A stretch of 64,000 nt of DNA. Origin: Phycisphaeraceae bacterium (GTDB lineage: Bacteria; Planctomycetota; Phycisphaerae; Phycisphaerales; Phycisphaeraceae). The notes under the pieces were generated by a model. It made no database searches. It was not told the DNA's origin and worked only from the letters and a program-made list of their open reading frames with translations. Below are positions 58,796 through 64,000 of this stretch, piece by piece; the first letter of the stretch is position 1, and every line of letters starts with the position of its first letter. Position numbers and translations under genes: made by a program. Where the stretch lies: NCBI GenBank assembly GCA_028280965.1, contig JANQKT010000087.1:1-64000 (forward strand). Direction: 5' to 3'.

Positions 58796-61021
58796 TTACC
58801 CGCCGGGCCGGACGGGGCTGGGCGGCTGGAGCTGCTGCTGGTTCAGCTCGTACCATTCGCGGTAGCCGCGGGGCTCGGGGAACAACACCTGCCAGCCGTC
58901 TGCCCAGCCGGCGGCCTGGGCCTGCTGGTTCAGCGGGGGCTGTATCTGCCAGTAACTGAGGAACAGCAGCGGCCGGCGCTCCTCGGGCTTCATGTCGGCC
59001 TCGGCGATGGCGACCAACTGCGCCCCCTCACGCCAGATAGAGCTCTTCTGCGGCAGCGTGAAGCCCGGGTCGGCCATCGCGTCGAGGAAATAGAACAGCA
59101 CCAGGTCGCCGAAGGGCGGCAGGTTCTGGCGGCCCTGGACATCCGCGTCGTTCTTGCGCTCGGTCTGGCGCTCCTTGAGGAACGAGTCGTACGCCGCCTT
59201 GCCCTGGTCGAAGTACCGACGCATCTCGTTGGGGTTGCGCGAGGCGATGCCCCGGCGGAAGGCCTCTCGGATCCAGAACTGGATCATCTCGATGGCTTGG
59301 AAGCCCAGCTCGTCCTCCATGCGGGCGCGGACGAAGTCGGCAAGCCGCAGGTTGTAGTCCCCGTCGCCGGCCACGACCGAGTCCGGGTCCTGGCCGTACT
59401 CATCCTGGGCCATCTGGAAGTACTTGCGGGCGTTGGCCTCGTCGCCGTCGAAGTAGTAGAGGACCACCGCGGCCTGGAGGAAGTTCTCGTGACCGCGGTT
59501 GTAGGTGTCCAGGTTGTGGGTCTCGCCGAAGTCGCCGCGCTCGAACATCTCGCGGGTCTGGACGACGGCGCGTTCGTAGGCGGGGATCATGCGCGTGTCC
59601 GCGGCGTAGTGGATGCGCGACTCGCCGAAGGGCCCGAGCGCCTCGACCTCGGGCCGGTAGGCGATCTTGCCGTAGCGCGCAAGGTCCTGCAGCGCGTGGA
59701 TCGTGGCGCGGTTGGCGTTGATGAAGTCGACACGGCCCTTGTCCTGGGTCCACCGCTTGGCGCGGAGCGTACCCAGCGCGGTCCAGTACACCGAATGGGC
59801 CGAGGGGTGCCGCCAGTCGATCGGGCCGAAGCGCTCCATGCACGCGACCATGTACGCCGGGTCCATGTGGTAGTCGGCGATGAGCGTCTGGGCACGCAAG
59901 AGATCCAGCAGCGGGACGAGGTTGATCACCTCCACGTCGGGGAAACGCTCGCGGACCCGGTCCACATCGATAAACGGACGATCGATGATAATCCGCTGGG
60001 CGGTGGGGTCCGCCAGCTCCTGCTGGTACAGCCAGGCCTTGACCGCGACGCCCTCGATGCCGACCGTCTCGCTGCTGATGACCGCGGGGTTGTCGATCGG
60101 GTAGCCCGCGTCGCGGTAGAGCATGACCCGGCCGAGCGCACGGAGGGTCTTGCCGTTCAGCCCCAGGCCCAGCTCCTCGCCGCCCGGCCCGGTGAGCGCC
60201 TCGAGCTCGCGGACGACCGGCTCGAGGTCGGGGTACGCCTGGAAGAACCGCGCCCGCGCGTCGGCGCTGAGGTTCTCGAAATAGTTCGAGGCGTTGTAGT
60301 CGTCGTCGGGTCGGCCGGGCCTGCGGAGGTAGGTGTCGGCCATGCGCTCGACCGCGCGCATCTGCTCGGTCGCCCGCCACTCGGTATGGACCAGCGGGTC
60401 GAACTCCTCCTGCGTCGGGGCGTTCTCGCCGCGGTACTCGGCCTTGAGCCGCCTGTCCGGGTCGGGCGGGCCCAGGATCGTCTGCCAGGTGTCGATCCAG
60501 CGCTCTTTGTAGTACCAGTGGAAGTCGTCGGTCTGGCCCGCCATCTTGTGGCCGAGGATCCAGCCCAGCGAGCGGTACAGCACCACGCCGTTGGGGTTGT
60601 TGGGGATCCCGCGGTCGCGGATCAGGGCCATGCCCTTCTGGACCCAGTCCCAGCGCTCCTCCTTGGTCTTGCACTTGACCGAGATGTTGTAGGCCATGTT
60701 CCAGCCATGGAAGTTCCAGGCCTCCGGGTAGCGTGGCTGGAGCGTGGTAATAAACTCGGCGAGTTGATTGGCCTCGTGGAACTTGCCCTTCTGTTTCAGG
60801 TCTTCGGCCCGCTGCCAGGTGATATTGACCAGGATCCCGCGGAACGAGCCGAGGGCCTCGCCGAAGGCGTACGCGGGGTTGGCGCTGTCCCCGACCTCGA
60901 TGTCGTAGGTGATCTGGCGTTCGACGCGCTCGCGGTTGATCGACGGCGTCATCAGGAACGCGCCAAGCAACCCAGCGGCGAGCAGGACGAGCGCGACGGA
61001 TTGGATCAGGCGGTCGTGCAT
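58796..61021 (-). CDS. Large membrane-anchored conserved protein of unknown function
   Basis: This 741-residue protein has one N-terminal membrane helix (IQSVALVLLAAGLLGAFLM) and a long periplasmic part rich in helices. It includes TPR-like segments (LKQKGKFHEANQLAEFITTLQPRYPEAWNFHGW). Late in the protein there are aromatic, Arg-rich helices and a proline-rich end. I know this type from planctomycete genomes next to ABC export genes but not its role. It is the third gene of an operon with the ABC permease and ATPase and may be the periplasmic or substrate part. A repeat element lies between it and the permease. Confidence 0.8.
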   Translation of the reverse strand: MHDRLIQSVALVLLAAGLLGAFLMTPSINRERVERQITYDIEVGDSANPAYAFGEALGSFRGILVNITWQRAEDLKQKGKFHEANQLAEFITTLQPRYPEAWNFHGWNMAYNISVKCKTKEERWDWVQKGMALIRDRGIPNNPNGVVLYRSLGWILGHKMAGQTDDFHWYYKERWIDTWQTILGPPDPDRRLKAEYRGENAPTQEEFDPLVHTEWRATEQMRAVERMADTYLRRPGRPDDDYNASNYFENLSADARARFFQAYPDLEPVVRELEALTGPGGEELGLGLNGKTLRALGRVMLYRDAGYPIDNPAVISSETVGIEGVAVKAWLYQQELADPTAQRIIIDRPFIDVDRVRERFPDVEVINLVPLLDLLRAQTLIADYHMDPAYMVACMERFGPIDWRHPSAHSVYWTALGTLRAKRWTQDKGRVDFINANRATIHALQDLARYGKIAYRPEVEALGPFGESRIHYAADTRMIPAYERAVVQTREMFERGDFGETHNLDTYNRGHENFLQAAVVLYYFDGDEANARKYFQMAQDEYGQDPDSVVAGDGDYNLRLADFVRARMEDELGFQAIEMIQFWIREAFRRGIASRNPNEMRRYFDQGKAAYDSFLKERQTERKNDADVQGRQNLPPFGDLVLFYFLDAMADPGFTLPQKSSIWREGAQLVAIAEADMKPEERRPLLFLSYWQIQPPLNQQAQAAGWADGWQVLFPEPRGYREWYELNQQQLQPPSPVRPGG

Positions 61022-61033
61022 GGTTCGGGGAGC

Positions 61034-61180
61034 AGGGAATCGGGATTAGGGAATAGGAAAGTGGGCAACACGCGTGGTTAGTGTAGGATCGATCCGGGCC
61101 ATCTATCTCTCATACGCTCGCACAGCGTTTTCAGTTTCAAGGACGCTTCAATGGCCCTTATTCCCGACTCCCGATTCCCT
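61034..61180. repeat. Intergenic inverted-repeat element
   Basis: The left arm (61034-61056, AGGGAATCGGGATTAGGGAA) and right arm (61157-61180) are imperfect inverted copies around ~100 unrelated nt. The right arm includes the permease stop codon. Single copy in this window. Confidence 0.7.
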
Positions 61181-63206
61181 AAACGGTCACCCTTGCGATC
61201 TCTTTCCGGGAGAAGAAGAACAGGCCGATCGCGCCGACGATGCCGGTCCACATCAGGCCGATCTTCCAGAAGGCCTTGAACAGCAGCCCGTTGCCGATGA
61301 CCTGGCCGTTGGACAGCGGCTCGGTGGTGTTGAACCCGCCGAAGGACGGGACGAGCAGCATGAATGTCCCGCCGAGCACGCGCACCAGCACGCGGAAGGC
61401 CTCGTAGACCTCGCCGTTGCCCAGGTGGGAGAAGAACGTGCCGAGGGTCGAGGTGATGAGGGTCCAGGCGTCTGTGTCCGGCGCACTGACATAGGAGTTC
61501 AGCGACTCGTCGATCACGCCGCTGAATGTCGCGGCGACGAACACGACCAGCGAGACCATCGCCGCGACCGGGAAGCTCATGAGTGACCCCGCCGCGAGCC
61601 CGAGCATCGCCAGGAAGCAGAGCTTGAGCCAGACGATGGCCATCGCCCGGGCGAGGTTGGCCTCGAACGAGCCGACACGGTAGTACAGCTCGATCTGCGC
61701 GTCCTTGTAGTTGAAATCGAGGTAGTCCTGCCTGACCCCGTCACGCCGGTAGGCAGGGACCTCGATCGTGACGAGCATCGTGCCGTCCTGGCCGATCATG
61801 CTCGCGGGGATGTTGACCTCGTGCGGCGTCTCGACCGGCACCTCGCCGTTGCTGACCGGCGACGCCGGGGCGCCCGGACGAGACGGCGGGGGGTAGGGCA
61901 GGTTGTTGACCTTGAGGTAGAACTCGACGAACTGGTCGTCCGGCTCGGGGCTGGTGTCGGTAGTCAGCACCAGCTGGATCGTCTCGCGGTCGATCTGTTC
62001 CCCCGCCTTCTCGATCACCTGCGGCGGGACCTGTTCGAGCACCGCGCGCGTCAGCTCGTTGGGCCGGCCGGCGATCCAGGCCGTGACCTGGTCCGCGTCT
62101 TCCCCGCCGAGCCCGCCTTCGTCCACGAGGATCGCCCGGGCGCGCTCGATCGCGGCGTTGGACGCCGCGACCGCGTTCTCCAGGCCCTCGAAGCGGTACT
62201 GCTTGCTCGACCCGCCATCGATGGTGTAGAAGCGCGCGACCGCTTCGGCGACGATCTCCTGCCGGGCCGGCTCCGGCAACGCGCCGATCGGATCGCCTAC
62301 CTCGCCGAACTTCTCCGGGTCGCGCTGCTGCTTCTCCTGGAGCATGTTGTCGAACATCGCGTCCCAGCCGATGTCCATCGGCTCGGGGACCATCGCCAGC
62401 CGGGCGGTCAGGACCTCCCGATGCACCGCACCGCGGTCGAACTCGTTGAGCGCGGGGTTGCGCGCGATCGACATCGTGAAGCCGTAGATCGCCACGCCCG
62501 CGACCGTGACCAGCACCGCGTTGAGCAGCACGACCCCCAGCCACTTGCCCAGGAGGTACTGCCACCGCGCCAGCGGCTTGGTCAGGGTCATGTGCGCCTG
62601 GCGGGAAGACAGCTCGAGGCTGACCGACCGCGCCGCGAGCAGCACCGTCATCAGCCCGAGCAGCACCGACACGATCGCGGTCGAGTACGTCAGAAACCGC
62701 TGGATCATGTAGGTGACGCGGTCCTCGCTGCTCAGAATCAGCGGCATGACAACCAGCAGCACGAGCAGGGCGACGATGAAGATCAGCGCGATGCCCATGC
62801 GCAGCGCCTCTTCGAGCATCGTGCGCGCGACACCAAGCGCCGCATAGCCCGGGCGGAGGATCAACCGCAACAGGTTGATGCCCAGCAGGAAGCCGATGAC
62901 CGCGAGGTAGAGGTAGATCGAAGTGCGCCAGCCGGGTTCCCAGCCGATCGCGAGCATCAGCAGCGTGACCAGGCCGAACCCGACCGTCGTCAGGACAAAG
63001 GTATTGACACGCTTGACCCACGGCGTCTCGCGCCATCGGTAAAGGCCGTACAGCGTCCAGGCGCTGCCGATGAACCCGCCCGCGAACGCGAGCCATCGCG
63101 CGGGTGCATCGGCCTCTTGCGCCGCCAGCAGGAAGTACAGGCCGTTCGCGGCAACCGCGATCGCCACCCACACCGCGAGCCAGGTTTTCCAGGTGAGCTT
63201 GAGCAT
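61179..63206 (-). CDS. ABC-2 family permease, large form with periplasmic domain
   Basis: This 675-residue membrane protein has about ten helices. The first block includes LAVWVAIAVAANGLYFLLA and LILRPGYAALGVARTMLEEALRMGIALIFIVALLVLLVVMPLIL. A middle ~270-residue soluble region and four further helices before the C-terminal FFFSRKEIARVTV follow. It contains the ABC-2 motif AHMTLTKPLARWQYLLGKWLGVVLLN. It forms an exporter with the ATPase encoded immediately before it, and its start overlaps that gene (TGATG). Substrate unknown. Confidence 0.87.
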   Translation of the reverse strand: MLKLTWKTWLAVWVAIAVAANGLYFLLAAQEADAPARWLAFAGGFIGSAWTLYGLYRWRETPWVKRVNTFVLTTVGFGLVTLLMLAIGWEPGWRTSIYLYLAVIGFLLGINLLRLILRPGYAALGVARTMLEEALRMGIALIFIVALLVLLVVMPLILSSEDRVTYMIQRFLTYSTAIVSVLLGLMTVLLAARSVSLELSSRQAHMTLTKPLARWQYLLGKWLGVVLLNAVLVTVAGVAIYGFTMSIARNPALNEFDRGAVHREVLTARLAMVPEPMDIGWDAMFDNMLQEKQQRDPEKFGEVGDPIGALPEPARQEIVAEAVARFYTIDGGSSKQYRFEGLENAVAASNAAIERARAILVDEGGLGGEDADQVTAWIAGRPNELTRAVLEQVPPQVIEKAGEQIDRETIQLVLTTDTSPEPDDQFVEFYLKVNNLPYPPPSRPGAPASPVSNGEVPVETPHEVNIPASMIGQDGTMLVTIEVPAYRRDGVRQDYLDFNYKDAQIELYYRVGSFEANLARAMAIVWLKLCFLAMLGLAAGSLMSFPVAAMVSLVVFVAATFSGVIDESLNSYVSAPDTDAWTLITSTLGTFFSHLGNGEVYEAFRVLVRVLGGTFMLLVPSFGGFNTTEPLSNGQVIGNGLLFKAFWKIGLMWTGIVGAIGLFFFSRKEIARVTV

Positions 63207-64000
63207 CAGCCGTTGAGCAGGTCGTCGATCACGCCCTTGTCGGTTTGCGGTTTCGCGTCGCGCGGTTTCGTCTCGCCCGCGCTCGGGTCGGCGGGCTTGG
63301 GCGACCGGGGCTCGGCCGGCTTGTCGCCGGCCAGCTCGGCGAGGACGCTGTCTGCCTCGCTCGGCGCAGCGGGCGCGGGCTGGGCCCCGGGCTGATCCGA
63401 GCCCGCGCCGCGCTCTGGCGCGGCTTGGGCAGTCGTTGTTGATGCACCGGCTGCCGGTTCGGGTGCCCTCGGGGCTTCACCGCTGACCAGCGACTCGATC
63501 AGCACCTCGCGTTCCTGCGTCTGCTTACGCTCGGCGAAGGCGGCATCGTCCTCGTCCTCGCCCTGCAAGAACGCCGCGACGTCCCGGCCGGACCGGGCGC
63601 CGTACGTGTGCAGGCCCTGCTGCTTCGCTTCCTCGACCATCTCGAGGAACACTTGTTCAAGCGTCCGTCGGGGGTGGTCGAGCGCGACATCCGTGACGCC
63701 CAGGCGTTCGAGCGCCGCCACGATCTGTTCGTCGCTGACCTGGTCCAGCGCGCCGGTCGTAATGGTGGTTTTTTCCTGGACCTCGAGCAGCCGGTCGAGG
63801 TTGCCTTCCCGCCTGACTTTCCCGCCGTACATCATGGACACGCGGTCGCACACGTCCTGCACATCCGCCAGGAGGTGCGAGCACAGCAGGATCGTCTTGC
63901 CCCGGTCGCGCAGCTGGGTGATGACCTTTTTGACATCATTGGTCGCGATCGGATCCATGCCCGAGGTCGGCTCGTCGAGGATCAAGAGCTCAGGGTCGTT
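63206..64000 (-). CDS. ABC transporter ATP-binding protein, C-terminal part (start outside window)
   Basis: The frame is open to the right edge and ends at 63206. About 264 residues remain: Walker B ELLILDEPTSGMDPIA, the switch LLCSHLLADVQDVCDRVSMMYGG, and a C-terminal extension of about 200 residues. The extension is acidic/Ala/Pro-rich (EPAAGASTTTAQAAPERGAGSDQPGAQP) and ends GVIDDLLNG. The Walker A and signature motifs lie beyond the window. The extension is longer than usual for such ATPases. Confidence 0.92.
   Translation of the reverse strand, partial: NDPELLILDEPTSGMDPIATNDVKKVITQLRDRGKTILLCSHLLADVQDVCDRVSMMYGGKVRREGNLDRLLEVQEKTTITTGALDQVSDEQIVAALERLGVTDVALDHPRRTLEQVFLEMVEEAKQQGLHTYGARSGRDVAAFLQGEDEDDAAFAERKQTQEREVLIESLVSGEAPRAPEPAAGASTTTAQAAPERGAGSDQPGAQPAPAAPSEADSVLAELAGDKPAEPRSPKPADPSAGETKPRDAKPQTDKGVIDDLLNG

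Overview
The window looks like a chromosome segment from a high-GC planctomycete, most likely class Phycisphaerae. The lineage markers are four secreted proteins with PEP-CTERM sorting tails, a pseudopilin-type protein, an ECF sigma factor paired with a FecR/LamG membrane protein, a Hanks-type kinase fused to WD40 repeats, and short CxxC...CxxC zinc-ribbon membrane proteins. The assignment rests on family content only.

Layout. 0-6.4 kb: the end of a probable Nramp metal transporter, typA, two zinc-ribbon membrane proteins and a PPi-type phosphofructokinase. 6.7-10.8 kb: a minus-strand cassette of ECF sigma factor, FecR/LamG protein, pseudopilin and PEP-CTERM protein. 11-15.5 kb: small conserved proteins, a hydrolase-NTF2 fusion and an AraC regulator.

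15.7-37.1 kb: the most interesting part. An intact tRNA-Pro(TGG) is followed at 23.1 kb and 36.9 kb by two more copies of its 3' half. A decayed tyrosine integrase follows the tRNA, and a second remnant of the same integrase follows the copy at 36.9 kb. I read this as two island segments stacked at one tRNA site. The first (15.8-23.1 kb) carries PEP-CTERM proteins and a sigma factor/kinase pair. The second (23.2-36.9 kb) is a compact energy-stress or low-oxygen module: alpha-glucan phosphorylase, P-type ATPase, zinc alcohol dehydrogenase, universal stress protein, a double YbaK-domain protein, a PAS histidine kinase with FixL-like haem-pocket residues, two response regulators, an Hsp20 gene broken by an 8-bp duplication, an alcohol dehydrogenase pseudogene and D-lactate dehydrogenase. 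Together these would mobilise glycogen, ferment it, and protect proteins and ion gradients when respiration stops.

37-64 kb: housekeeping and accessory chromosome. It holds a molybdate ABC transporter, a 1173-residue PEP-CTERM/dockerin-like protein, msrB, a DegT-type aminotransferase, dapA, a stand-alone LarC C-terminal domain divergent from tilS, a peroxiredoxin, an ABC permease with a cupin, two Dabb proteins, parB with two parS sites, a histidine kinase, mraZ with a candidate repeat operator but no dcw cluster, a candidate small RNA, a metallo-beta-lactamase-fold hydrolase and an ABC export operon running off the right edge.

Several intergenic inverted-repeat families are scattered through the window. 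At least three genes have a -10-like hexamer only 6 nt before the start codon, which suggests leaderless mRNAs.
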